In this document: positions 48,801-58,129 of the stretch, piece by piece
Numbering within the stretch: the first letter of the stretch is position 1
Layout: every line of letters starts with the position of its first letter
Assembly (NCBI RefSeq): GCF_964204865.1
Contig: NC_135263.1
Coordinates: 3,226,501-3,290,500, forward strand
DNA from: Styela clava
Taxonomy: Eukaryota > Chordata > Ascidiacea > Stolidobranchia > Styelidae
Direction of reading: 5' to 3'
DNA: 64,000 nucleotides
Made by a program: the position numbers and the translations under genes
Notes under the pieces: generated by a model
The model's input: only the letters and a program-made list of their open reading frames with translations
Told to the model about the DNA's origin: nothing
Databases searched by the model: none

Positions 48801-50536
48801 GCTTCATCTCTGTGTAGATAAGATCAATTAGTATCTTTGGATCTATCTATATGTGAAGGAAAGCATAATCTTATCTGTATTTAGACAACGGGGCTTGTCC
48901 TGAAAACCTATTTCCCAATGACAGGACTTGTTCACGGAATCTTGAAGATCTGGCAGTAACCAAAGTTGAAGTAACTTCGGTAAAAAGTTTCAACGGAAAT
49001 GAAACAGACATTGAAGATAGAATCCCGGAGGTATTCTGATTACATTTCGTGGGTTTCAATTCCATGAGAGATAGATAATTAGGTGCAAAAGGATTGCTCA
49101 TTGTCATACTGTGGTTGACTTACCATAACTAACTGCTTTTTTGGGTGCTCTGCTAGATAACCAACTTCGCGGCTTGCGTTCCCCGCGGCTTCCATTCCCT
49201 AGTAAAATTATGTTTTTTACTTTTCGTATATTTTTTGCGTTGTTTCTGTTAATTATTTTACTGTTTGGAAAAAATAAACTTGACTATGGCTGCTGGTCAG
49301 TTGGTTATAGTGAGATGGGAGATGAGATGAGAACGACTTCAGATATTAGAAATCTATCTTTTGGGTTTATAGAGCACTTATTAGTTGTTACGTCTTTTGC
49401 TTTAATAACAAGGCCCTGTAAAAACGATCACTTTTTTAAGGTTCCGTTACATTTGAACCCACGTACATTTGAATCCACGACAATTGCACCTGCATACTAT
49501 TGCACCTATAGAAATTTTTTTTGTTTTGTTTTACGAATATTCGAGCCCATACTAACCCTAACCCATTGGTTTTAGCACCCGCATGTAGATTGAACCCGCG
49601 AATATACACATGGGTTCAAATGTACGGTCACCCTTTTTTAATGATATATCTATCAATATGTCCTCTCCCCTGATTACTGTTAGACTCAATCGTGGCTGTC
49701 GCTGCTCGCCAACCAGTATTGATTTTTCGTGCCCCCTTTCACCCGAAAACTCCATATTTACGTTTCCACACCATATTGCCATATAAAACAGGGGTGTCCA
49801 ACATGTGGCTTGGGGCCACAACCCGACCCATTTAAAAATACATGTTTTTTTGCTGTTTTCGCTGCGTTAAATACTTTGCAGTAGTTTTGCCCCCTGTCTT
49901 CATTACTACAAGGTTAAGCAAGAGACACATTTTCTTCTCTACATGTCTGAAGTTGGTTATATGGCCCAGCGACAAAAATTGTCGCACACCTCTTGTATAA
50001 ATATATATTTAGAGTTTGAAAAGCAATGAATTACTCTAAACCAGGGTGGTCCAAACCCAGGCCCGCGGGCCACATGTGGCCTGCCACTTCATTGTCTTTG
50101 GCCCACGTCGAATTCGGAGAGGAATCAAAAAATCGCATTTCGTGTTGTTTCGTCATAAAATCAACCAAAAAATCTTTTGACATATTGGTGCATCACTAAT
50201 GTCACTGAATTGACTAGCGAAGTTAAACGAGCAAAGTTCTTGGCACTATTGTGGCCTGCGAACAATGCAAAAGTAATTTTTTGGCTCGTGGAGCTGCCGA
50301 TCTTGGACCACCCTGCTCTAAACTATAAGTAAAGGGTTATTATTTTCAGGAGGACCAGGATCTCTCTGATTTACTCCATTAATTAATTTTTATCTACACA
50401 GGCACAAAGGTCACGCAGAGTATTGAACGCCGCAGATACTATACATGAGCTTTTTAAAGATGATGATCTGTTGGAATCCATGCTTGCAGGGAGCAACAAA
50501 ACATTGGGACCTGGGTTTGAATCCCAGCAGGAGTGA
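33806..50536 (+). CDS. CW zinc finger - PWWP - ARID chromatin reader
   Basis: Exons 33806-33931 (tentative), 34960-35096, 36167-36289, 38290-38407, 38911-39024, 39721-39839, 40655-40770, 42377-42507, 43530-43682, 44752-44855, 45550-45710, 47239-47385, 48885-49030, 50402-50536; all phases fit, 609 residues. CW domain 48-92: Trp48 and Trp59 are the likely methyl-lysine cage, Cys51, Cys56, Cys78 and Cys89 the zinc ligands. PWWP about 113-190 (LPEGSLVWARLAGY, WPSII, YHVEFLGTKHSVAW). Basic stretches 207-219 and 287-296 could be nuclear signals. ARID about 333-425 (ELFQLFMAVQDKGGFDEV, MKYYSKHLLPYE). CW plus PWWP is the ZCWPW1 arrangement, a reader of H3K4me3/H3K36me3; the ARID would add DNA binding. 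I know of no vertebrate protein with all three. Exon 1 rests on phase and composition only. Confidence 0.88.
34130..34340. mobile_element. MITE family M2
   Basis: Ends marked 'TATATTTGAACCCATG' and 'GGGTTCAAATGTACGGTCAC'. Other copies are at 49437-49633 and 52799-52986 (reversed). Internal 'CATACTAACCC'. In intron 1 of the CW-PWWP-ARID gene. Confidence 0.65.
35590..36080. mobile_element. Composite MITE region
   Basis: Repeated 'GGCCGGTGCTTGAATACCCG' and 'CGTGCTTGAATAAGGGCC' at the ends, with a second hAT-like piece nested at about 35835-35950 ('CATGGTTCTCAAACTGGGC'). Lies between exons 2 and 3. Confidence 0.5.
36290..36295 (+). other. GC-AG splice donor
   Basis: Exon 3 ends TGTAG and the intron starts GCAAGT, the optimal context known for GC-AG introns (AG|GCAAGT). 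No GT donor nearby restores the frame: GT at 36287 leaves one base pending and GT at 36294 leaves none, while the next exon needs two. With the GC donor, Arg129 joins directly to Trp130-Pro131 of the PWWP motif. Confidence 0.75.
36755..36860 (+). mobile_element. tRNA-SINE tail
   Basis: 'AACTGGCTGACTAATCACG' and 'TAACTGGATGAGAGGCC'; inside the GC-AG intron. Confidence 0.6.
37347..38133. mobile_element. Putative TIR element with repeated motif
   Basis: Left 'GGGTCATTCCAAG' and right 'CTTGGAATAGCCC' are near-perfect inverted ends with TTAT on both sides. 'CCTGTAGTGTCAC' or its variant occurs three times about 180 bases apart (37743, 37929, 38109). No coding capacity. Inside the GC-AG intron. 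Confidence 0.5.
38495..38745 (+). mobile_element. tRNA-derived SINE, nearly full length
   Basis: Head with 'CATCATGCTAAGCAATGCGC' and B box 'TGTTCGAATCCC', body ending 'CTCCCCTGGGAGAAAT'. In the intron after exon 4. Confidence 0.75.
40004..40309. mobile_element. hAT-type MITE (same family as 28254 and 56112)
   Basis: 'CAGGTCTACTCAATT' and 'AGTTGAGTAGACCTG' ends; flanks AGCTAGGG / AGATAGGG (7 of 8). Confidence 0.8.
41086..41995. mobile_element. hAT element with broken transposase, 8-bp TSD
   Basis: Starts 'CAGGGTCGTCCAACC', ends 'GGTTGGACGACCCTG', exact GTGTAGGA at 41078-41085 and 41996-42003. Perfect 15-bp terminal inverted repeats. Contains part of a hAT transposase gene. Sits between exons 7 and 8 of the CW-PWWP-ARID gene. 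Confidence 0.93.
41500..41842 (+). pseudogene. hAT (ZBED-like) transposase fragment
   Basis: About 75 residues in one frame (HVEELENSIAEA, SYSLALDESPDIKVTTAQLA, IFLRGVNNDFG) resemble the catalytic-region start of ZBED5/SCAND3-type hAT transposases. The frame breaks, and a second piece at 41740-41842 (LTTDGAPSMIGK) continues the family pattern in another frame. Only a small part of a full transposase remains and it is non-functional. Confidence 0.8.
42580..42730 (+). mobile_element. tRNA-SINE tail
   Basis: 'AACTGGCTAACTAATCCCAT' and 'CTCTTCACCTGGATAAATAT'; follows exon 8. Confidence 0.6.
43270..43476. mobile_element. Mariner-like MITE
   Basis: 'GATGTCCATAAAGTCTCTTT' to 'GGACTTTATGGACACCCTAA'; same family as 29028-29236. 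Ends 54 bases before the first ARID exon. Confidence 0.65.
43815..44690 (-). mobile_element. Cluster of tRNA-derived SINEs filling an intron
   Basis: Three or four minus-oriented copies: about 43815-43970, 44030-44280, 44335-44570 and a piece 44580-44690. Each has 'GGGATTAGTTAACCAG'-like body and most have 'GGGTAATCAGAG' plus 'GCTTAGCAYGAYRCRCC' heads. Together they occupy nearly all of the intron between ARID exons 9 and 10. Confidence 0.75.
45805..46102. mobile_element. hAT-type MITE with TSD
   Basis: Starts near 'TGACATGGGCAAACCACGG', ends 'CCTTGCCCACCCCTT', TCTAGATT on both sides (45797-45804, 46103-46110). Confidence 0.7.
46150..46310 (+). mobile_element. tRNA-derived SINE
   Basis: 'CATCATGCTAAGCAG' head and B box 'GTGGGTTCGAATCC', followed by the family body. 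Confidence 0.6.
46330..46590 (-). repeat. Interspersed repeat family R1 copy
   Basis: Reverse complement of the family; contains 'GAGATATCGCGTGCATCTAA' and 'CGACATAATTCATCC'. Confidence 0.7.
46870..47190 (+). mobile_element. Two SINE tails in tandem
   Basis: About 46870-47010 and 47040-47190 both carry 'GACATGGAATGCTAATCTGA' and a C-rich end, separated by a similar linker, so the second may be a tandem duplicate. Ends before exon 12 (47239). Confidence 0.5.
47706..47815. mobile_element. M1-family short palindrome
   Basis: 'CAGAAGTATGTGCATCAAG' and 'CTTGGTGCACATATTCTGGG' ends; inner 'AGTATGTGTACCAGGTGCGG'. Confidence 0.65.
48338..48578. mobile_element. hAT-like MITE
   Basis: 'TGATGCTGCCGCAACCAAAC' and 'GGATGGGCAAAATTTTTGGC'; family of 45805-46102. 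Confidence 0.5.
48731..48884 (+). repeat. Tandem copies of an intron 3' end
   Basis: 'AAGCATAATTTTWTCTGTAT' occurs at about 48733, 48778 and 48861, the last two ending in TTTAG. The third is the acceptor of exon 13 (48885). The second (ending 48801) would lead to an in-frame stop within 20 bases. Confidence 0.75.
49141..49290 (+). mobile_element. LINE 3' tail
   Basis: 'CTCTGCTAGATAACCAAC', 'CGGCTTCCATTCCCTAG', then 'AAAAAATAAACTTGACTATG'. A 144-residue ORF over it is not a gene. Confidence 0.6.
49437..49633. mobile_element. MITE family M2
   Basis: Ends 'GGTTCCGTTACATTTGAACC' and 'GGGTTCAAATGTACGGTCAC'; internal 'CATACTAACCCTAACCC'. Confidence 0.7.
49690..49765 (+). mobile_element. LINE tail fragment
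   Basis: 'GGCTGTCGCTGCTCGCCAAC' and following; same tail motif as at 7990. Confidence 0.45.
49790..50005. mobile_element. hAT-like short element
   Basis: 'CAGGGGTGTCCAACATGTGG' at the left and 'AATTGTCGCACACCTCTTG' at the right. Confidence 0.5.
50042..50315. mobile_element. hAT-type MITE with 8-bp TSD
   Basis: 'CAGGGTGGTCCAAACCC' to 'CTTGGACCACCCTG', exact CTCTAAAC on both sides. Related to 23437-23912. Ends 86 bases before the last exon of the CW-PWWP-ARID gene. Confidence 0.9.
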
Positions 50537-52062
50537 CTTGACTCGCTTTTTATGTGTTTTATAAATTTCTTTCTTCCAATATTGATAATTCGACTCACGA
50601 TTGAAATTAGGAACGAGTCGAACAAGCTGGATTTTCTCCTATAGTGCTGAACATTCTGAGCTAAATTGTTAACTATTCAAATCGGTTTAGACAAAAATTT
50701 TGGGTGTTCCAGAAGTGTGTGTACCAATATGTAGGTAACTAATATGTTTGCCTACTTTACATCAAGTTGTGTAAAGGGACTGAAACCTATGAACATTCAC
50801 TTGGCTAACACAGACAGTCCATGAACTTGTTTGTAATAGAACTAAAATAAGGAAAATCGGAATAATATTATTGCCTGACCTGGTACGCACACTACGGGGG
50901 TACTGAATTCTGAATTGCCGTCATCCTACTTCGGGGTGAATCGCTCAATTTTTTTGTGAAGCCAAATTTTGATACGAAATTATAAAATATGGCTCTTTTC
51001 TTCCAATTTTCTTTTTAATGGAAAAAGTTTCTTGTTGTGTGTGATAACTCAGAAAATTGACTTATGATGGATGGATGTTTCCGGCAGTTTGTGTGTCTGG
51101 AAGACCCGTAACACCAAAAGGCGCATACAATTTTAGGTGCTCCCGTAGTATGGCGCACAACCTAAACATAGTATGTGTACCAGGTTAGGGTTCAGGTTGT
51201 TCCCCATCTTGGTGCACACACTACGGGAGCGCCCAATATTTCAATATGCAATCATAAAATATGGCTTTTTTTCAATTGAGTTATTGATAAAACATGTTTT
51301 TAGTTCGCGTAGCAAAATGATTGGGTGATGGATCCTATGTTTTCACTAATTTATGTGTCTGTACAGCTCCTGCGTACAATTACGTACTTGTCAATTGAGA
51401 CATTGAGAATTACAACTTGACAATTTTGAATACTTTGTATTTTCATTTCCATTCTGAAATCATCACTTGAAATGACGTGGTAGTCTGAAAGGCAATCTAA
51501 TGACCGGAGGAGAGTAGCAATATTGTTTTTCATGTTTTATAGTGTCTTTTGCACATTTTCTTAAGATCCATCTGCTTTCATTTCTTTAACCAAAATTACG
51601 TAGTGGGGCACAGGTGTCCCTCTGATTGTGATAACGTGGAGATGGGGTTTGCAGTAGTTTTTCTTTAAAAATAGGGTTATCCTGTCTCGACGCTCCAGGA
51701 GTATGTGTACGAATATGGAAATAACTTATTTCGATATCGTGGCTTTATCTTACTAGGTAGTGATCGCGTTGCACGCCCACAAACATCTGAGTCACGTGGG
51801 CTATAAGAATTTATCCTCTGGACTAGGAACGGCTTTATCATAGCTATAGCGTGCTACGGCATCTCGTAGGGTTACCAGTCCATGTCGGTATGGAATTAAT
51901 TAGCTAGTTATTTGTTTTCAGATGCATGAATTTCATGATGGATAATAAGAGATAGCGAGCGAATTCCTAATGTTTAATAACCCAATGCGCCACACAATCG
52001 AGCGCCAGAAATCCTCTGGAATGTAAATAGGTCCAAGATGGGATTTTCATAATTGTTCAGGG
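50537..52062. other. Intergenic DNA with MITEs and a SINE
   Basis: Contains M1-family copies at about 50704-50900 ('AAGTGTGTGTACCAATATG') and 51141-51232 ('CTCCCGTAGTATGGCGCAC'), a partial one near 51688, and a minus-oriented SINE at about 51860-52015. No exon found. Confidence 0.55.
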
Positions 52063-52347
52063 CAGGGGTCGGCAACCTACGGCCCGCGGGCCTAAAATTT
52101 GGCTCGCGACGCTTCACTAAATTATAATAACATAACATCCATTTTGACGAATATATTCTTTAGACTAAATTATATTAAAACCTAACAACTATATTGTTCA
52201 CAATCACTCGTTTAATGAGCATATAATTAAACAAGACTCGGAAAAGTTGATGCTAAGTGCAAAGGGCTCGAAGGCGCTGAAAATATTCAAATGGAATTTG
52301 CAACCTTAATTTTGGCCCGCGAGCGACAAAAGGTTTACGACCTCAAC
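52063..52347. mobile_element. hAT-type element
   Basis: Starts 'CAGGGGTCGGCAACCTACGG'; the right end 'AGGTTTACGACCTC' is a worn inverse. Carries 'GGCCCGCGGGCC'. No clear duplication. Confidence 0.6.
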
Positions 52348-52742
52348 ATATGGGGAAATTTCTTTCCCTCCCGAGATTTAATGAGCTTCATAATTCTATA
52401 TGGTTCCAACAGTTCTAGGTATTTCGGTGAGCGAGGTTAATTTGGACTCGGAGAGGAGTCTCGTTTACTTTCGAGTCAGTCCGTGTGGGACTGCTCTGGG
52501 TGAATTCTCTTTAAAAATTGAAATACTGCCATCCCAATTCGCAACTTCCAAGTCGATGAAGTTCATAAATAACTCACGAACAAAAAGCACAAATCCACAT
52601 TAGTTTATTTCAAAATCGATGTCTATCACAAACTAGTGGCCATCGAAAATACGTACATAATATAGTAATAAGCAACGATTTCCCTACACACCCCACACAT
52701 CGAAAATGTTGAACACGTCAAAAAAGTTTGTACTCTAGGTCA

Positions 52743-53450
52743 GTGCTCTTCAACCGGGAATATGGTATACCGGACCATAAGTGGGGTATACAACTGAGGG
52801 TGACCGTACATTTGAACCCATGCGTCTATCCACGGGTTCCATCTATATGCGGGTGCTAAAACCCATGGGTTAGGGTTAGTATGGGTTTAACTATCCGTGA
52901 AACAAAAAAAATTCCATAGGTGCAATAGCATACAGGTGCAACTGTCATGGGTTCAGATGTACGTGGGTTCAAATGTAATGGAACCACAACTGAGAAATGG
53001 TATACGAAGTGTGTGCAGTCTAAATCAGGGATTCTAAACTCTTAATGTAATAATTTATAAAATATTCAATTGGGGACAACAATGCAAACGCGGCGCACAT
53101 GAAATATAAAATGTCAGTTACGTAAAGAACCCACGTGAGCACGTTGTTACATCACTAATTATATAGATAATGCAAGCACGTGTATGGGTTGGTTTCGGCT
53201 GCCATGCATGTCGCTTGATTTACGTTGAACGTTAGTCATTTTGACGCTAGGGCCGTCAAGTTTACACCGCTTAGAACTTGTGGACAGTAGCATGGTGATA
53301 TTGTAGTATCGTCAGTTTTAGTTTTTTTACAATCTGTGCTTGAAATTTAATGTTGATTTAAATCTTAAATAAACATTGGTAAGGTATACAAAATTCTGAA
53401 ATTGTAAAAAGTATACCACAGTGAAAAAGGTTGAAGAACACTGCTCCAGA
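52743..53450. mobile_element. hAT-like element carrying a nested M2 MITE
   Basis: 'CAGTGCTCTTCAACCGGG' and 'AAAGGTTGAAGAACACTG' are inverted ends. 52799-52986 inside is an M2 MITE ('GGTGACCGTACATTTGAACC'). Confidence 0.65.
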
Positions 53451-53830
53451 TAACTTAAAAAACACAAACCCCCCCTAAAAACCTCATGTTTCCTATTAGA
53501 TTGTACAACGCGACATATAATACAAATGTTGGAATGAAATGTTGTAGAAGCACGCAGCGCGGTTGAAAATTTGGTTACGTTACACGAAAAATATCAATCA
53601 TGAAATTTATAGACGCCTTTTCTGCTTTTAATTTGCAGCGTTAGTTTTGTTACTAGCAGAGTATTATTATCATTGCGATTTTGTCTTTAGAAAACATATT
53701 ATTTATACAAGTGTACACAAAACGCTCAACTAAAAACTACTAGAGTTACTGATGAATGAGTTGCAAGTTTTTTCAAAGTCGCAACGGGTATTAAGGAGTT
53801 ACAGACGGCAGTTTTATATAAATCAATGAT

Positions 53831-55262
53831 GCCCAGAAATGTGTGTACCAATTAGAGATGTACCGATTCCACTTTTGTCGCCGATACCGATACCGATACG
53901 CCGATACTACCAAAATGCCGATATTACCGATATTCCGATACCGATACTATGTAATTATTATTTAATTAGGGGTGTTGTGTAGGGCAGACGGGTTAAAACA
54001 ATGGTCTTTGAGCGTTGTTCTCAGTACACATTATTTCAGATCGAAAAAAAGATATATCACATAATATGAAATTAATGTTTGGTGTTTGCTTCAACTGATT
54101 AAGATACATTGTACAGTAACGCTAGTAATCTCGGTGTTCAATTAGGAAACTCATAAGCCGGGACGTCCAATTTGAATTTAATGTTAATATCGCGACTTTC
54201 GAATATCGTTATTCGTGTTTAAAAGAATATCAAATATCACCCACACATTCCAGCGCCGCCGTCCTACGTTCAAATTAATAGCATTTTACGAATATTTTAT
54301 TTCGTGGCTAATCGTAATCGTCGACGCAATAAGTCAGAGACAACATGAAAGAATATCAATTAGCACCGACAAAAAGAAGGCCTACCTATAACCGTCGAGG
54401 ATGTTTTTTTACTTTACCAGTTTATAATATTTTACAATTGCTATCATATATTTTGAGACAGTCTGGGGCTAGGCGGTCATGTCAATATATCTATAAAGTA
54501 ATTGTGTAGTTAAACAAAATTAAAATTAATACCTGCGTAGAGGGAATAATTGTGTCGGAATATAGTTTATCGATGTCGATGGACTAAAGGACACTCGTAC
54601 TTGACGACAAACAGTCAGAATTTATACCCGTGCCAAAAGTCTATGTGCCGTTAATAAGGACCCCAATTCCACTGTATGATTTAAAACTGGGCGCCTAATT
54701 GCTTTTTGTTATGTGCTGTGTTGATGTAATTCTTCATTATTACTATGTAATATTAAAAATGTCAATATAAAAATTTAACAACGAAAATAGCCAAATTAGT
54801 TGAGCTAGTTTGGCTGATAAATAGTTAAAAACACGTGAATCCGATTCTCTCGCGGGGGTGGGGACATGTAGGGTTCATGGCTCACGATCTCTCTGGACAA
54901 AAAATAAATTGAAAAGTAGTATTCCAACTAATCTTTTAAAGCATTCTGAGCCATATCAAAAAAGGTAAATATATCGGAAATATCGGCCCTGATCTAACCG
55001 ATACCGAAAAAATGGCCGATATTGCCGATACCGATACCCGATACCGATACATCGGTACATCTCTAGTACCAATACGGAGGTAACTAATTTTGTTCGCCTA
55101 CTTTACATAAACTTGTGTGAAGAGACTGAAACCTATGGGCATGGGGTATATTCACTTGGCTAACAGAGGCAGTCCCAGAACTCGTACTAGAACTAAAATA
55201 AGGAAAATCGGAATAAAATTTTGGCCTAACCCTAACCTGATGCACATACTACGGGAGTACCA
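53831..55262. mobile_element. M1-type MITE split by a 1.2-kb element
   Basis: Outer pieces: 53831-53852 ('AAATGTGTGTACCAAT') and 55074-55262 ('ACGGAGGTAACTAATTTTG' to 'GCACATACTACGGGAG'). Interrupted at 53853-55065. Confidence 0.7.
53853..55065. mobile_element. TIR element with GATACC-rich ends, 8-bp TSD
   Basis: Starts 'TAGAGATGTACCGAT' and ends 'ATCGGTACATCTCTA', exact GTACCAAT on both sides. Subterminal arrays of 'CCGATACCGATA' occur at each end in mirror orientation. 1213 bp, no transposase frame seen; hAT-like by duplication length. Confidence 0.85.
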
Positions 55263-55299
55263 AATCAATAGTACCGGTACTGGTTTGAATTAGGCAATA

Positions 55300-55815
55300 A
55301 AGCACTGCCTGGTCCGTACATTAGGCGCGTCGGCTTATAAGGCACACGATCGATTTTTTAGAATAAAAAATAGAATTGAAAGTGCGCCGTGTGGTCCGTA
55401 AAACAGGTACTAATTATGGGAGTTGCGCCTGAATTTTGTTGTTAAACCTATAGACAGCGTGGTTTAACGTTTAATGAAAAAAATAAACAAGTTTGGCCAA
55501 ATCAAAGTCCTGCGCCGTCAACTATAAGTGGGAATAGGTCAAATAAGGGTTGCGAATTTATTTAAAGCAAGGTGCCGCGCACTCGACTAGAAGTGAAACG
55601 AATATTGATAGATGAGTTGCAAGTTTAAAGCATGGTGCCGACGCCTCAAGTTAATGTGGAAATAGGATGGATAAAAAGTTGCAAGTTTAAAGCATGGGCC
55701 GGAGCCCCCAACTATAATTGGAACGAATATTGACAGAAGAGTTGCAAGTTTGAAACATGGTCCCGAGCCATCAAGTAAATGTGGAAATAGCAATGGTAAA
55801 AAGTTGCAAGTTGGC
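55300..55815. repeat. Degenerate tandem array
   Basis: From about 55600 units of about 65-70 bp with 'GTTGCAAGTTTAAAGCATGG' repeat, alternating 'GGAACGAATATTGA' and 'GTGGAAATAG'. The upstream part has MITE-like 'GGCGCGTCGGCTTATAAGGC'. Confidence 0.6.
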
Positions 55816-56111
55816 GATAAGTAAGTAATATTTATTCATCACCATGTGAAAATTAAAGACACATTTACAAACAGAAGTAAACATTATTAACAGATGAAGG
55901 GAGTCACAGAAAACCTTTAGAGGTTATAGGACTGTGACATCCTATGACGTATGGCTGTTATCAAAAGATGAACAATAAAAAAAACTACATTAATCAGGCT
56001 GTTGTTCGAATTGTGCAAAAATAGTGACAAAAATTATTATTATACGAGGTCAAGTCAATCAAGATTTGGACAAAATCATTTTTTACCTCCTTTTAGTTCT
56101 AAATTATAGAG

Positions 56112-56414
56112 CAGGGCTACTCAACTGGCGGACCGCGGTCCGAATCCGGACCTTTCGGGTATTGGATTTGGACCGCACCTAATTATTTATTTTGGATCAT
56201 TAGCCCCACTTTTTGAATTTCCTATTATAAAATGAGTTTCATAGTTTTGAATATATACGAAAAGAACAATAACCCCATAATGAACAATTTTAATTTGCTA
56301 CTAATCATTAGTCGGTCGAGGAAGTGCTCGTTTAAGGATGACGAAATATCATTTATGGAATGAATTTTGAAGTTTTGTTTGCGGACCTTCGATAAAAATA
56401 GTTGAGTAGCCCTG
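56112..56414. mobile_element. hAT-type MITE
   Basis: 'CAGGGCTACTCAACTGG' to 'AGTTGAGTAGCCCTG', flanks TTATAGAG / TTTTAGAG (7 of 8). Lies just downstream of the BRI3-like gene. Confidence 0.85.
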
Positions 56415-56646
56415 TTTTAGAGCATGGACATTAGATCAAAAATCGGTATAACACAATGATCCCACAAGCAATAATATACTAATAACACAGCTTGAATATA
56501 TAAGAATAAACAAGGTCCAAAGCATTCAACTATGAGCGGGGAATGATGTTAACAGAAATATGGCAAGCGAACACCACCTCGCTAAAAGCTATATATAAGT
56601 TTATCCTTCAAAAAATCTTCTTTTAAATGTTGATTTCCTCATTGCT

Positions 56647-58129
56647 TTATCCCAATACCTTGGCACAATTGTTGCATTTTCTTTTTCTCCAAACATAGCA
56701 GCAAATGAGACCGAGCGGAAAGCATAGAAGAGCACAGAGGATCCCTTTAACTGTGTAGTGTTGTTTGAGGTCACCGACCCTGAAAATTTGGGAATAGGAA
56801 TTCGTTTATTATAAGAAAGAAGCAAGCAATGCCCAAATAAATGGACACGAAAAGACTAATATGGCCATCGCAATGTCAGCAATTTCCAGGCAAATAATGA
56901 AACAATTGTGCCGAATGTCATATGAAGGTGATGCCCGTGAAAACAGTAAAATTTGGTTTAAAATAACGAGTTTTTTTGGCCATTTTTCCTGATTTTAAGA
57001 ATACATCGTCAAGTGGGTTTTTCTAAGCTTTTTAATAATAAATTTTATGAGCATTATTTCACACCACGATCAAAAACCTTACAGAAAAACGCCCCTTTAG
57101 GATTACCATTTTGTTTTGTCAGCAAAGCGTCAGTCATGCCAAAACGTAAAGATTTTTATTCGCAACGCTTGAGTTTCAATACAAAAGAGCTAATGTTGAA
57201 ATTTGGAAAAATAATTGTTTGAAAATATCACAAAGAAATAGATATCTAATCATAGATTGAAGCAATGTAGCCAAGATGTTTTAATGAAAAGTTACAAGAG
57301 TTTAAAAATCAAAAATACACGTTTTCCTGTTTTTTTGTCCGCCCGCAGGTCGAGATGAATCCCTCATTTTTTTCATTCAGGTCAAATTTTTATAATGCAA
57401 TTTTAACATATGAATATCCAAATTTTCTTCCGAGTGTGGTATTGATGAAACATGTTTCTTACTGCGTGTGAACACTCAGCGAACTGTCTGAGTGCTAGAT
57501 TACTTGTTTCACTAATTTATGTGTCTGAAATCCAATAAAAAAGTCAATACAATTTCATATTTTCCAAGTATTCGAGATTTGATCCGAAAAAAAATATTTG
57601 ACTCTGAAATCATCAGATATTCGAGGGCTAGCGTTCCAAACAGCGACTGTCAAAACAGCGACTGTCATAATGGCGACTTCATAATAGCGACGTAATCAAG
57701 TGAGCGACTGTCAAAACAGCGACCATCATGATGGCGATCGCTTTAAAACAGCGACTGCCACAACAGCGACAAACCCTAACCCTAACGACCTTAAAATTAA
57801 TGTGACACGACATAGCGTTACCTTCCAACGACCGACAAGGAAATTCGATTCAGTGAATTCGACTCAGTGAACACGAGTTAAGTCACTATCATAACAGTCG
57901 CTGTTTTGACAGTCGCTATTCGGCTATCCGCTATCTTGGATACCTCCAGATATCTACCTGCATGAAGGGCATTGTCCTTTCTCCAGCGGCGCGACAGTTT
58001 TAGTCCTGACCTGCGGTTGTTCGTTTCTCTGAGTTTGCTCTCCTGAGTTTGTTGCCTGATTAATAACCAAGTTGATAGGTTGGTTAGGGCTGGCTGCCGG
58101 TGCTGGGGCAGGTGCGGGCGCTGGTGGAG
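56647..58129 (-). CDS. BRI3: BRI3-like membrane protein, 3' exons
   Basis: Two minus-strand exons, 57958-58129 and 56647-56779 (stop TAA 56647-56649), joined in phase across Arg of CPSC-R-VGDL. The first encodes a Pro/Ala-rich stretch (PPAPAPAPAPAASPN) and ends GQCPSC; the second encodes VGDLKQHYTVKGILCALLCF, a hydrophobic segment, then LICCYVWRKRKCNNCAKVLG. The spacing CPxCRVG, membrane segment, CCxxxRKRxCxNC is the signature of BRI3, a small membrane protein of endolysosomes in vertebrates. The start exon must lie at higher coordinates; the 58129 boundary is an acceptor (TTTTGTTGCAG) preceded by one pending base. I did not find a convincing N-terminal exon up to 64000. Confidence 0.87.
57640..57925. 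repeat. Short repeats with 'ACAGCGACTGTCA' and inverted copy
   Basis: 'AACAGCGACTGTC' recurs several times at 57650-57770 and appears inverted as 'GACAGTCGCTGTTTTG'-like sequence at about 57893-57920. 'AACCCTAACCCTAAC' at about 57775 is telomere-like but only 2.5 units. Lies in the BRI3-like intron. Confidence 0.65.

Noticed and set aside
49141..49575. 144-residue ORF
   Set aside because: Covers a LINE tail and an M2 MITE.
57774..57790. Telomere repeat
   Set aside because: Only about 2.5 units of CCCTAA, within short repeats; similar motifs sit inside MITEs across the window, so it does not mark a chromosome end.
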